Shown here: one piece after another, positions 12,229 through 23,698 of the stretch | Numbering within the stretch: the stretch's first letter is position 1 | Layout of the letters: each line of letters opens with the position of its first letter | Source: Aricia agestis | Lineage: Eukaryota; Arthropoda; Insecta; Lepidoptera; Lycaenidae | Reading direction: 5' to 3' | Length of the DNA: 64,000 bases | Assembly (NCBI RefSeq): GCF_905147365.1 | Contig: NC_056409.1 | Location: forward strand, 13,149,001-13,213,000 | Position numbers and translations under genes: made by a program | The notes under the pieces: model-generated | Seen by the model: only the letters and a program-made list of their open reading frames with translations | Database searches by the model: none | Told to the model about the DNA's origin: nothing

Positions 12229-13814
12229 TTTCTAGTAACTCGAACATAAGTTGCAAATTAGTGAAATTTCATACGAAGGTGTCTCTGGATCCAAAGGCAA
12301 TTAAATTGGAATCAAAATTTAAGGGATCCCATACAAAAACCTAATTTCGAGTCCGACTCGCACTTGGCCAATTGTTATAGTTTCCCCTTTATGTGGCCAT
12401 TAAACCCTAACTCTGTGCCAAATTTCAGCTCTCTGAGTTTATGGGTAGTATTTTGATGATCATGAGTGAGTGAGTGAGTGTCATAAATGCGAAACTTTGC
12501 TTTAGCATAACTTCGGAACTAAATGACCTAGAGACTTAGGTTCTCAAATAGGGGCCTGAAAATGCGGCGAAACGGTTCTACTTAACGGTTTCATCTTTAC
12601 ATGCTACATCGTCAGTTCATCTATAAAGATAGAATATTACCTAGATAATGGAAAAAAAAAATCACATGTACTTTTTATATTTTTTTTCGTTAAAATATAG
12701 TATTTTAAGAATATAAATTAAATAATTTTGAAATTCATTGGCTAGTTTTTTCTCAATAAATTTTTAAAGTTTCGCTCTGATGTCATCATCGGCCGCCAAT
12801 CGACCTCTGCATATGTTTTAAATTTCCTTTCAATCTTATTTATAATGGCTCGTCAAATGCAAGTTCTCATTATGTGAAAGCTGATACGAGAAGCTCACCA
12901 AAAGTTGGAAACGTAACGTTGGTCGAATTTATTGCTAATTTAACGCCATTGAAGGTCAAACAAAGGTTAAACGTATTTGTTCAAAAATATAAGTAACTAA
13001 TGGGTATTTTTTTCGTTTATGTACAGAAAAACGATCCCTGACCTTATTCCTCGAAATGTTTTTGTAATGAGCAAAATTAAAAAAAAAATGGACAATCCCC
13101 ATTGTGTGATCATCGATCAATCCATTAGGACTCATATTTTATATTCTACATCGTCAGTCCATCTTTAAAACTAGATTTTTATAATTGTTTGATTCTGATT
13201 ACCGTTCCATCCTTTACAACTCATCTTTATATAATATGCAACATCGTCGGCCCATCTTTTTATAGGCTCTAGATTTTTATAATTGTGTGATCATCGTTCT
13301 ATCTGAGCATTAGACTTTAAGTACATGAATTTTAAGGCCAAAATAATTCAGACAGACTAGCTTACACTTGATCTATTATAACCAAAAGGCCATTGATTTC
13401 TATTGCAGTACGATGATTTTTTCAACCAAATCTAATTTTGGTGGCAAAAAACAATTTTGGGGGGGGGCTAATTTTGGTGTTACGAATAACATGATTATAT
13501 AAAGGAATATTCTTATTTTTCTTGATAATTTATTTAAAATATAGTACTCTCTCTCGAATCAAATTCGATGAAAACAAATCTTAAACAAAAATTGCCACCA
13601 AAATTAGTATCTACAAAAATGCAAGTTGTTGAAATCCACTCACCTTCATAATCCTAAATAAGTAGTGCTAAGTCTTGTATATCATTAAATGATACCGTAA
13701 AACGTGATTTTTTAACGGTTGGATTATGACAAAATATATTATCTAAGTATTATTTGTGCACGTTGAACAAATATTTTGAGATAACGTTATTTAACAATAC
13801 ATTGATCCATAATA

Positions 13815-13925
13815 TCTATACTAATATTATAAATACAGAAGTTTGTATGTCTGTTTTATTTAGGAAAAAAATATATTTGCCGTAAGTAAAACATCCCGGC
13901 GCGACGAAGTTGGGGCTACGTCTAG
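13815..13925 (+). mobile_element. Short Helitron-like element (111 bp)
   Basis: Starts TCTATACTAATATTATAAAT after A and ends CTAG before T, the A/T insertion and 3' CTRR end of Helitrons. It resembles the element at 60090-60297. Inserted just downstream of the gene B polyadenylation signal. Confidence 0.7.
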
Positions 13926-13970
13926 TAAAGAAAACAACATATTGCGTGAATTGCATAATTCTTAAAACTG

Positions 13971-13976
13971 TTTATT
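13971..13976 (-). terminator. Polyadenylation signal of gene B
   Basis: AATAAA on the minus strand, 18 nt after the stop codon at 13994-13996. Its closeness supports 14110-13994 being the terminal exon. Confidence 0.65.
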
Positions 13977-13993
13977 CAAAGAGTTTGTAATGT

Positions 13994-16900
13994 TCACTGT
14001 AAGAGGCAGCCGATGGTCCAAGGATTCTCCACGTAGTAAATATGCATCGTCAATAAGCCGACTGAGTCGACCAGATCGTATAAGCACTGTGGGCCGCGGG
14101 GGACAATTACCTGTTAGAAAAAAAAACTAAGTAAGTATATATACTTGAGAATGAGAGCTCACGAGCGTCATGAGTCGCGCCCTCATGACAATGTAAATTT
14201 CCATTCATTAAATAAGTTATTGTAACAGCAGGCTTAGCATGGTCGCCATGGAAGCGACCTTCTTACTACGGAAGAACAGACAAACTGACAAAATTGATCC
14301 GCCATTTTATCACTAAAATCTCTCAGTATGCCCATTCTTTCCCGTTTCTAATTCTAATGTTGTTATGCTAAGCCTGCTGCTGGAGGGTGAGTAAGTCAAT
14401 TTGTAGGTAGTTTTATGATTTATCAATGTAATTGTTATCAGTGGTTATCATAGTATTATTATCATTAACTCGTCAATTTCACGGTTGGCTTAATCAATCG
14501 TTTACGAAAATATTAAGGCCAATCCACACTCTCGCTGTGGAGGTCCGAGAAATAAGAATTGCTAGCTCTTCGCCATTCTCTATGCTTTAGGGTTATCCAC
14601 ATGTTAACTCTTACCAAACGAGTCGTTATTAAGTAGTTACTATCAGAGATTTATATCATAACCTAATGGGACCAAATTATAAGTACGTAGGGCGATGTCG
14701 GACCTGCGTAATTTAGTCGCGTTATGTCAAACCCAGCCGACAGATTGATCGGCATAACCCGACTAAATGACGTAGACAGGGCCCGATCTAAGGGGGGGCG
14801 AGCCGGGCATTCGCCCAGAGCGGCAAAATGAGGGGCGGCGAAATTGACTTATTCCTATCTTCCAACCTAGCCATCCACCACTTAAGTTTGAGAATTTTAC
14901 CAGCTAACCTTTTTAAGTTTGCTAGTGGAAATATTTGAGTATTTTATTTAAATATTCCTTCCATTTACCCCCAACAAATATGTTTACTGTATATGTAAAG
15001 GGCGGCGAAAATGATCTTTGCCTGGAGCGGCTAAATGGCTAGATCGGATCCTGGACGTAGATCCGCCATTTGCCTATGAATCAATCTACGACGGTCCTTA
15101 CAAGTATAGGTACCTACGTTAAGAGTTAAAAAAGTGACCCATTGTGTGATGTAACAAGTGTGTGCCCCTTATCCCCAACAAAGAGAGACAATAACGACTT
15201 CCCATGACTGTAAGGCTTCAGTCTCGAAATCAGCAGCAGCGGGATGGCAGCTGCGGTGGCGCGGGAGCGGCGCGTTCCAAATGTATAAATTTATAGGAAC
15301 TGCCCCCTACAATGAGCTCTTATACCATTATTACTTTAATATTACTTTCAGATTTGGCAAAAACAAAATACATAGTTTTGTTTATATAAATAGAGATCAT
15401 GTTATCATGTATAAGAAATCCAAAAGTAATATTCTTACAGTTATTCCATTGTTATCACGGTCGGATTCGATCACTTGGGTCTTGAAAGTAATACTGCTAT
15501 AAGAGCTCATGGAGCGGCGAGCGGCACGCGGCGTACTAGACGGCTTCCCGCGCCCGCGCCGCCGCCACCGCTCCCGCCCCGCTGCCCGCTGATTTCGAGA
15601 CTGAAGCCATAGTTAAGCAGACCTATCAGATTGAACGTCGTACCTGGACAGCCAGTCTGGGTGGTCTCTCAAACCAGTCGCGCTGGCCCTCGATAATGGG
15701 CAGTTTGCCGAACACGACGAAACCGGTGGCGATGAGCTGGCCGGAGTGCACCAGCGGGAACCACGGGTACATGGTGCTGGCCGTGCAGGTGGTCTCCGCA
15801 GACATGTTGTAGTAGAAGTGACGACCTGCAAGAAGATCAATCATTTGTTAATTGTTTCAATATTCTTAGTACTCAAGTCTTACGCTTTTTGATCACAAGC
15901 TGTGATTTTAACTTCGAGTTCCTTATTTAGAAAGTACAAACCTAGTCGTTCGGATTTTCGTCTACATCTACCAGAGTAGTGATTTAGTGAAACTAGCCCT
16001 GCGAGAAGAGCCGGCGGAAGAACCCCTCAACATGCAAACAGTATTTTAATGCTCGTTCATTTCAAAACATCTTTTATTTGGTGAAAAAAAATCAGAGTTT
16101 GATGATTTTGTAAGTTTTATTTATCTGATGATCAAGCTCACCCATCCAAGGTAAGCAGGCCTGCCTGGTGTAGACGCTGTTCTCGATGTCGGTACGGCTG
16201 GTGGATATGCGGTCGATGGCGCGGTTGATGCCGGTCACCCACACCGCGTCCTCCTGCAGCAGCACGCCCTCCTTCCGCATCGCTTCACGGTCTGCTGCGC
16301 TTTGTAGGAGATATGCTGGGAGTTTTCAAGATATGTGATTAGTATGAACTTATATTATGATTGCTAAAGTGTCTGTTATGTGGCTAAACCGATTTTGATG
16401 GGTGCAGAGTTACATAGAGTCCCGGGAAATAATATGTTCAAAGGTTTTTTTTACCCTTTAGATCTAAGATTTTAGGCTTCGCTCCATAAGACAATGTCAA
16501 CCACATAATTTTAAAGTTCCAAATGTACCTTCGGAAACGAAGTACTGTTGGATGGTCCAGTATTTCTTGATTTCCCCAGTGGGGGTGGCGGGCACCCACT
16601 CCGTGAACCCTTGTGTCTCCCAGTCGAAGATGGCATCAGTAAACTCGTCTTGGGCCAACTATAAATATGGAGAGCAACTGATTAGTGATTTCACAGAAAT
16701 ATACCGTGTAGTTTTAAAGGACCTAGGTAATAGGTATTAGCTCCGTGGTATGGCCCAATGAAAATTGAAATATTTTAAAATAAAGTTTTGTAAACCACCT
16801 TGTGGTTCAGCAATTATTATGGTTTGTTTACTAGAATTAACTAAGACTTTTATCAATTTGTATTTTTTTCCAGGAAATTGATTAAGTAAATAAACTTTGT

Positions 16901-19900
16901 ATTGATGTAAGTGATAAATTGTATTTGTTGCATCCGGTCAAAAACTGAAACGGCACTTAAGTGCGCCATCTTTATGAAACTAGTAGCGCGCTTTGACAGA
17001 GACCCGGCGTGTCGGAGTGGGAGAGATGGAGAGGGAAACGTACCCTCCTGCACGGTCGCCACAAAGGGAGATCAGTCTCGTTTGGGCTTCCAACTAGCCA
17101 ACACGTCCCAGAATTGTTCCTAGTTTCGTTTAATTGCTATTTGTGAGTAAAGTAATTAAAGTGTGTTCTGAAGTATTTGGTGAAAGTGTAAAGTGTTCCT
17201 GTGCGGTTTCATTGTAAAAGTGTTTGATGAAATGACTATGTTTGGCAGACGCCATAGTTTCAATTGGAAATTATTACGAATAATTGTCGTTGTTTCATAA
17301 TCTCTATAAATAGTAGATACTCAATAAGAATTATAATAGACAGATTATAAGGTGGTATTGTTTAGTTCTATTCTCTCCTCGCCCGTCGTCCCACGCCACT
17401 GTCTTGAACCAGCACTTTACGATGAAGACCTATCTTGATAATAGCGAAGTTCCTTTATATTTATAATTATCATTTTATCAATTACATCGATAAAAAAATT
17501 ATTTGATACAAATCGCTATATTATAAAATAGATACTTAATAAGCGAGTCTATAAATTATATAATAATCAACATGTGTTTTATGATTCACCGTTATTATTT
17601 AGATAGAATAACCCCATTCCACTGTATCTTTTGACACATTAAGTAAAAAAGATTTTTTAAATTTGAAACTGGAACTCACAGCAATTTGCAGTCCAGCGAT
17701 ATAGCCGAGGTCGTCAAAGTACGCGCAGAGGTCTCTGTCAGCCGGGCAGTATAGGACCAGCGAGGGGTAGGGCGCGGTGTTGATGCGTTGGGTCAGGGAC
17801 CATCCCTCAGAGATGGCGGCGTCGACGGTCTTCGGTACGTCGAAGAAGAAGTCCGTGCCTGGGCGCAACCCGACGTTGAATTTAACTGAAAAGTATATTA
17901 GTCCGGTTAAGTAAGTCAAAGGAAGGAATAGAGTGCGTGAGCGGGAACCTAAGCGATTTCTGCTGGAACTTATTCAGGGTGATTAGGGACAAAACATACT
18001 AAAAGTCCTGACGTCTAGGAGGTGAGCCGGAGGGGGAAGGAGGGAGTCAAAGGTCTTGTACATACGGTACATGCCAAAATAGCACTTTTTACAATATTTG
18101 TCTGTATGTCTGTCTGTTTGTTCCGGCTAATCTTTGACACGGCTGGGGCGATTTTGACAGGACTTTTTTGGCAGATAGCCAATGAAATAAGGAGTAACTT
18201 AGGCAACTTTCTAACCGGATAACTTCGCCGTTTGTGGACCGATTTCCGATTTTTTTATTGTTGTATAGGATATAGTCCAAATTTGGTAATATGTTCACAA
18301 AAGTGGTAATCTGATAATGCAATCATTCTCATGATCCTTTACATGAAAACGGGGGCCTTTGATTATTACTATTCTACCGTTTGTTGACTGATTTCCAAAA
18401 TTTTTTTGTTGTTGTATAGGATATAAATCGAATTTGGTACCACGCTTACGTTAATTGAGGGAATTCCTTGGTTTTTTTGGGACACACATAGTGATTATGA
18501 GTTATGACGTTATTGGTACACACATACAACGACGCAGCGGTGATTTAAAGTTATTTGCTAAGAAGTAGGGTAAAATGTTATTACATTTTACTTAAATGCA
18601 TAATAAAACAAAACTAATTACGTACCTAAGCCTCCCGGAAGAATCATTATATCGATTGGTGAAAACTGCATGAAAATCCGTGCAGTGAATTTTGAGTTTA
18701 CCGCGAACAGACTAATTATAGACGTGGCCGGGGACTTTGTTTTATACAGTGTGTAACAAAAACTAGTGATAATACTTTAGGGTGTGTACATGTTCCTTGT
18801 AGAGAGTTCACTGTTAAAGTAGCGTCTCTGAAAGACGAACATTTTTTTTCACTTTTGTATGGGCAAGGGCCCGAGCGTCACGAGTTTCCCCATACAAAAG
18901 TGAAAAAAAATTTTGGTCTTTCAGCGCTGCTACTTTCACAGTGAACTCTCTACCAGGAACACGTACACACCCTAAAGTATTATCACTTGTTTTTGTTACA
19001 CCCTGTATAGTGATAATATGTAGTGGTTATTAAAGTATAATACACTAGCAACCCGCCCCGGCGTCGCACGGGCATAAAATATATAGCCACTGAAAAAATC
19101 GATAGTCTATGATTCTATAACATAAAAATTGCTTAGTTCGCGAGATAAACCCTTTCAAATAATTCCACATTTCCACCGTTTTTTCAACATTTTCCTCTAT
19201 TTCTTTGCTACTATTAGTCTTAGCATGATAAAATATAGCCTATAGGCTTCCTCGATAAATGGGCTATCTAACACTGAAAGAATTATCAAAATCCGTTGCG
19301 TAGTTTTAAAGATTAAAGGGACATGAGGGAAAAAAGCGACTTTGTCTTATAATATTATATTGTATAGATTTGAGTATTTTGTGGTCATATTATCAATCGC
19401 CTACCTGTTACCATTATTGGTTTCGAGCAAAAAGGGCCAAAGTAATCGCGTTTTTGTATGGGAGCCCCCCTTAAATATTTGCTTTATTTTGTTTTTAGTC
19501 TTTGTTGTTATAGCGGCAACAGAAATACTTACATATTTTGTAATTTCAACTGTCTAGCAAGTGCGGTTCTTGAGATCTAACAGCTTGCAGACAAACTATT
19601 ATATTGCCGCGAACGAAGTCGCTGGTAACAGCTAGTATTAAAATAATAAAATAAAAAATAAGGGGGGCTGCCATACAAAAAACACAATTTTTTGCCTAAT
19701 TTTGCTCTAAAGGTACGGAACCCATTTTTCGTCAAAAGGGATCCATATTAATTGGAATCTCATGGATAATTGGATTTTCATGAAATTTAGTATATAGGGG
19801 GTTTCGGGGGCGATAAATCGATCTAGCTAGGAATCATTTTTAGAAAATGACATTTAATTCGTATTTTATGGAATACCGAGCAAAGCTCGGTCAAATAGCT

Positions 19901-21086
19901 AGTACTGTAGATACCTAATGGTTACGGCTTGGTTGTCCGATTTCTTTAACTAATTTGATAATTAATCAGCATTGATCAAAATTCGCACGCTACTTCTTAT
20001 CTAAAATTAGAAGCGTGCGAATATTGATCGGTGCTGATTTTATTTGATACAAAACAAAATGATAAATTTTAGGGTGTGTATGTGTCTCTTTAAATATAGT
20101 TCATTGTGAAAGTAGCAGCGCAAAAAGAGCAAATATTTATTGTGATTTGTATGGTCAAGCAGAGTCAAGCACCCAAGCGCGTTGTTACTTTTACAGTGAA
20201 CTCAGGCATACACATTACACACCCTAAATATATGAATATAAGTACTTAGTCAAATTGAGAAAAAATTGTTTTGAAAGTCGGTTAAAGATGCCTTAGGGCT
20301 AATGGTGTACGCTGTAAAAATAAGTTTGAAAAGTCATGGGTTCGAGCAATAATTGGAATTGTATCTGCCCCCGTAGACAAGTGGCAAAATGCTAGCGCTA
20401 ACGCTAACGCTAGCGCTACAAAATGTATGGATTTGACATTGGTATTCGCTAGCGAAGCGATGACTTATGTCAAATCGCATACATTTTGTAGCGCTTGCGT
20501 TAGCGTTAGCGCTTTGCCACTTGTCTACAGGCCCTGACAAACAACGAAAATATTTATTTACTCACTCCTTAGGCCCGGCTCCCATGCTGCAGCTGAAAAC
20601 AGAATTTTAATAAATAGTTTATTCGTAAGACATAATTCATATATATAATAATCAATCGTGTAATACCACGCGAATTTATGTTAATTCAAAGTTCATTTCT
20701 ATGAATAAGTATTTGAACACACATTTACACAACAAAAACTCTTACAAAAATTTTCAATGGGAAGCGTACGTTCATTAAAGGATCAAATTCATCTTGGCTT
20801 TAAAATAGATTTTAATTTTAATATTTTGAGTGTTTTTTTTTTATTAATGAAAATAGTAAAAAACAGAATAATTAATATCTCGAAAACATATTGTACGAGA
20901 CAAGTCAGAAGTCACAAATCTCTACTATCGATAATTACCTACTGATAACAATTGATAGTCATAATTGGCGACTCATGTTAAAAATAAATTATTATTATTA
21001 AATTATCTATTTCTTAAAATATCACGTTCTAAAAAAAGCTTACCGGAAACGGCTATGATAGACAACAAGACTATAAACTGCTTCAT
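13994..21086 (-). CDS. Gene B: secreted protein of unknown function, paralog of gene A
   Basis: Seven exons on the minus strand: 21086-21044, 20592-20566, 17885-17680, 16658-16529, 16315-16142, 15825-15644 and 14110-13994. All splice GT-AG in phase, giving 292 residues. The N-terminus MKQFIVLLSIIAVSAAA is a good signal peptide, so the product is predicted secreted. The second exon is only 27 nt. Conserved positions with gene A: LYCP with a second Cys nearby, GLQIA, YFVSE, QACLPWMG, YYNM then Cys, PWFPLV, and CLYDL with HIYYVENPW. Gene B stops at CLLQ, in the exon where gene A instead splices on, so it lacks the 36-residue tail. The ATG was chosen because it opens the signal peptide and sits about 50 bp downstream of a TATA box. 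I do not recognise the family. Confidence 0.8.
14226..14379. mobile_element. MITE with CAGCAGGCTTAGCA ends
   Basis: CAGCAGGCTTAGCAT at the left and its complement ATGCTAAGCCTGCTG at the right enclose about 125 bp. No other copy seen in the window. Confidence 0.65.
14690..15090. mobile_element. MITE, family 'AGGCAGATGG' copy 3, with nested insertion
   Basis: Left part has CGGACCTGCGTAATTTAGTC and CAAACCCAGCCGACAGAT; the right part ends in ATCCGCCATTTGCCTATG. Between them (about 14785-15050) is an insertion with related ends (GCCCGATCTAAGGGGGGGCG on the left, CTAGATCGGATCCTGG on the right). Confidence 0.55.
15207..15613. mobile_element. MITE with GC-rich long inverted repeats
   Basis: Both ends read GGCTTCAGTCTCGAAATCAG inward and continue into GC-rich arms (GGCGCGGGAGCGG). 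The ~230-bp centre is AT-rich. It lies 30 bp from the gene B exon at 15644, and its arms should not be mistaken for coding sequence. Confidence 0.75.
16659..17679. other. Gene B intron 3
   Basis: AT-rich, no recognisable repeat family or ORF with homology. Near 16911-17125 both strands show short open frames with no family resemblance. Confidence 0.4.
18768..18997. mobile_element. MITE, family 'GTGATAATACTTTAGGGTG', full copy
   Basis: About 100-bp inverted arms from AGTGATAATACTTTAGGGTG to its complement, meeting near 18877 around TTTCACTTTTGTATGGG. Other copies: 20062-20229 (short), 52090-52200 (half), 63598-64000 (split by a SINE), and ends around 50-310. Confidence 0.75.
19045..19368 (-). 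mobile_element. Helitron-like element, minus strand
   Basis: Read on the minus strand it begins TCTATACAATATAATATTA after A and ends CGGGGCGGGTTGCTAG before T. The same layout is found on the plus strand at about 28788-29398. No Rep/helicase ORF. Confidence 0.68.
20062..20229. mobile_element. MITE, family 'GTGATAATACTTTAGGGTG', shorter divergent copy
   Basis: Ends AGGGTGTGTATGTGTC and ATTACACACCCT enclose the AGTTCAxTGTGAAAGTAGCA signature of the family. Confidence 0.6.
20369..20535. mobile_element. MITE built of GCTAACGCTAACG-type arms
   Basis: Arms start GTAGACAAGTGGCAAA and continue with repeated GCTAAC/GCTAGC hexamers and CTACAAAATGTATG, meeting near 20455. It ends 30 bp from the 27-nt exon of gene B. 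Confidence 0.7.
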
Positions 21087-21132
21087 GGCTGTGGTGCTGT
21101 GCTCTGAATGTGGACGTTCCAGCTGTAACACT

Positions 21133-21141
21133 TATTATATA
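21133..21141 (-). promoter_or_regulatory. TATA box of gene B
   Basis: TATATAATA on the minus strand, about 47 bp upstream of the ATG at 21084-21086. Spacing leaves a short 5' UTR, typical of a strongly regulated secreted-protein gene. Start site itself not determined. Confidence 0.55.
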
Positions 21142-21786
21142 CTCCTCGTAATTTACCGCCGAATAACAAACTCCAGTGACTAAACAAAAAACATTATCTA
21201 ATTATCAATAGATAGAAGATTAATTATAAAATTGGAAAATCGCAGTAAAGCGTGTTGTACATCGTAGAGTGTAGAGTGTAGACGGAAAAATATTATTTTT
21301 TGCTATATGGCTTCTATGGTTTTATGTCATTAATTTTAATATACTTGCTGCCACACTCAGAGACAAATTAAATTCTCTATACAATAGTTAATAATATTGT
21401 TAATAGAGATTTAAAAAAAATCATTGTTTATATCTTTTTACGGTTCCGTATTTTATCTTAGCAAAAATAGACAAAAAATTGTGTTTTCCCCCTTCAACAT
21501 TTACTTTATTTTAATTTACTAGACGTGTGATTGAATGGCGTTGTTCAGTCAAAGGGCTAGCTGTTTGATTGAACGGCTATTTAAACCAGTCGGCTGCGAC
21601 ATATACGTCCTCTTAGTCTTAGCGTGATAAAATATAGCCTTTCTCGATAAATGGGCTATCTAACACTGAAAGAATTTTTCAAATCGGATCAGTAGTTCCT
21701 GAGATTAGCGCGTTCGAACAAACAAACAAACAAACTCTTTCCAATTATAATATAATTATAATTATAATATTATAGTATAGATAATC

Positions 21787-21910
21787 ATAGAGCTCGACAA
21801 GGCTATAAACGCACGTGGCGAAAAAGGAGCTAACGCTGTCATCATACAAAAACGCCATTTTTGACAGTTCTCCTTTACCAGCAGCGCCCCCGCCCACGTT
21901 CTTATCAAGA
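21787..21910. mobile_element. MITE, family 'CGACAAGGCT' copy 2
   Basis: GCTCGACAAGGCTATAAACG on the left, core TTGACAGTTCTCCTTTACCA, and CCCACGTTCTTATCAAG on the right. Matches 780-923 and 31928-32060 in order. Confidence 0.7.
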
Positions 21911-22284
21911 ATTGTCAGACCAGCAACGTTTTCTGTCAAATTCTGTGGTCAAAATTAAGGTTAAAGTTAAATTAGTCTTAACTGTAACCATAACTTTGAC
22001 CATAACTTTAACCATGCCTCTGGTGCAACCCAACCTTAGTTGTCTATGACTATCTATGACTTAATACTGTTTTATAGAAAGTATTCTTGAATTAAAAGAC
22101 AAAATTTTGTAATAATAAGAAAGTGTAATATAGTGTATTGAATGCGACAAACATTATTGACAAATTGAGAACCCCTTGCCTTTTACAATAGAACAAAAAT
22201 TTTGAAAATCGGTTCACAAACGGCGGAGTAATCGTTGAACATACATTATATAATATCCACAGCCGAGCATATTAATATTACCTC

Positions 22285-22600
22285 CGGCGCCGGATAATAA
22301 ATTGGCGTGAAACAGCGCTTCCGCTGTGTTTCGCCGAGTGAGTGAGTTTACCGGAGGCCCAATCTCCTACCCTTTTCCCTTCCCTACCCTCCCCTATTTC
22401 CTTCCGTACCCTCCCCTATTCCCTTCTGTACCCTCCCCTATTCCCTTCCCTACCCTCCCCTATTACCCCTTAAAAGGCCGGCAACGCACCTGCAGCTCTT
22501 CTGATGCTGCAAGTGTCCATGGGCGACGGAAGTTGCTTTCCATCAGGTGACCCGTTAGCTCGATTGCCCCATTGAAAGGAGAAGTTTTTTTTTTTTTTAT
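22285..22600 (+). mobile_element. Lepidopteran SINE (Metulj-like), plus strand
   Basis: 5'-truncated copy from about GGCGTGAAACAGCGCTTCCG through an expanded CCCTACCCTCCCCTATT repeat to AAAAGGCCGGCAACGCACC and a poly-T/A junction at 22585-22600. The apparent ORF here is a reading of the pyrimidine-rich repeat. Confidence 0.72.
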
Positions 22601-23698
22601 GAAATAAGTCATAAAAAAAAACTTCTCCTTTTTCGAAGTTGGTTAAAAATAGGTACTTTCATGATATACAGTGATAACAACGGAATCTGTAGAGCTTATT
22701 TGTACTGAGATTTGTACAGGGAAAGGTACAGCCTATACTTTTTCTCAGGTTGGGGCTGTGAAAGCTCGTAGAGTTTGTAATGCAAACATAATGTATCCAT
22801 TATTTTGTTCCATTATTAAAAATGTTATTCAATGAGAAGTCATATAATTGTGTAACATGCCTTAAATGTCTTTAGTTTTTAATTCCTATAATATGTCATA
22901 AGTAGCAATGATAACAGTTACTAATCATTTTAAAATGGAACTATCTTTTTTGGATATCCCAGTCATGAATAATGATAAACTAGCTATTTGACCGAACTTT
23001 CCTCTTTCTAAAAATTATTCCTAGCTAGATCGATTTATCGCCCCCGAAACCCCCTATATACTAAATGTCATGAAAATCGTTGGAGCCGATTCCGAGATTC
23101 CAACTATAGTGACATTACTTATATTATACGCAGTCAGTTGTAGATCATTTTGTCTTTGTGTATATAACTACCACAAAAGTTAACTGTAGGTACCTAGGTG
23201 GATTTCAAAAAGTTACAAATTATCTAGGTATTTTTAAAAATGTGGGATTTTTTTCCATATCTACGATAATGTAAGCGAGATAGTAGTAGATACCTGCTTG
23301 CAATTATCTGCCACTATCTAATCAAAGCGATCATCAAATTTTTAAACTTATGTCTTTAAAGGCTCAGGAGTTGTGTTCAGTGCCTTTGGATTAAGGACCC
23401 ACCTTCGTAGGGAATTCCACTTAGTGGTAAAATATTATGCTTGAGTTATTTGAAATAACGATTAACGTCCCAATTATTACTATACGTGTGTTCCATTAAA
23501 TTTCATATCCCTTGATCGATTGCTATCGATCATGGATATGAAAATTATTATGACCTTCAGAAACATTACATCAAATTATTATTCATCACATCCTTTACAA
23601 CAACAATATATTTATAATTTTCAAAATCAAATAAGAAACGGCGCGCCGGGCGGGATAATAATCAAAGTCGTCCGTTTTTATGTAAAAAACGACGAATA

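Larger units (their letters stand above)
8707..13993. other. Intergenic region between the convergent genes A and B
   Basis: No gene found. AATAAA at 8760-8765 could serve gene A. The region holds the long 'GGGTTCCGTAGCC' repeat (9888-10552), a SINE (11880-12228), a Helitron-like tip element (13815-13925), an imperfect hairpin at 11330-11356 (GATGGGATCTAT) and a hairpin near 10700 (TTCTTTGGTA). A repeat with GACCGATTTTCAAGATTTT near 11240 recurs at 18230, 22200, 28390 and 37260-37900. The rest is AT-rich and unrecognised. Confidence 0.5.
14111..15643. other. Gene B last intron, filled with MITEs
   Basis: Three elements fill most of it: 14226-14379, 14690-15090 and 15207-15613. No coding sequence seen in the gaps. 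Confidence 0.6.
17886..20565. other. Gene B intron 2 (2.7 kb), repeat-filled
   Basis: Holds a Helitron-internal fragment (18020-18500), a MITE (18768-18997), a Helitron-like element (19045-19368), two Helitron 3' tips (CAGCTAG near 19632, AGCTAG near 19900), and two more MITEs (20062-20229, 20369-20535). Little unique sequence remains. The 27-nt exon lies immediately beyond the last MITE. Confidence 0.55.
21142..23698. other. Intergenic, transposon remnants
   Basis: Contains a truncated Helitron-like element on the minus strand ending at 21781 (TATAGTATAGA), a 'CGACAAGGCT' MITE (21787-21910), a SINE (22285-22600) and, at 22975-23100, an inverted Helitron 3' tip (CTAGCTATTTGACCGA) matching 19790-19905. 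No gene recognised. Confidence 0.5.

Noticed and set aside
15158..15502. 114-codon ORF
   Set aside because: Runs through a MITE arm and its AT-rich centre; the GC-rich portion is the inverted repeat, not coding sequence.
22326..22550. Proline/phenylalanine-rich ORF
   Set aside because: Reading of the CCCTTCCC-type repeats inside a SINE; the same happens at 62768-63067 and 63606-63836.
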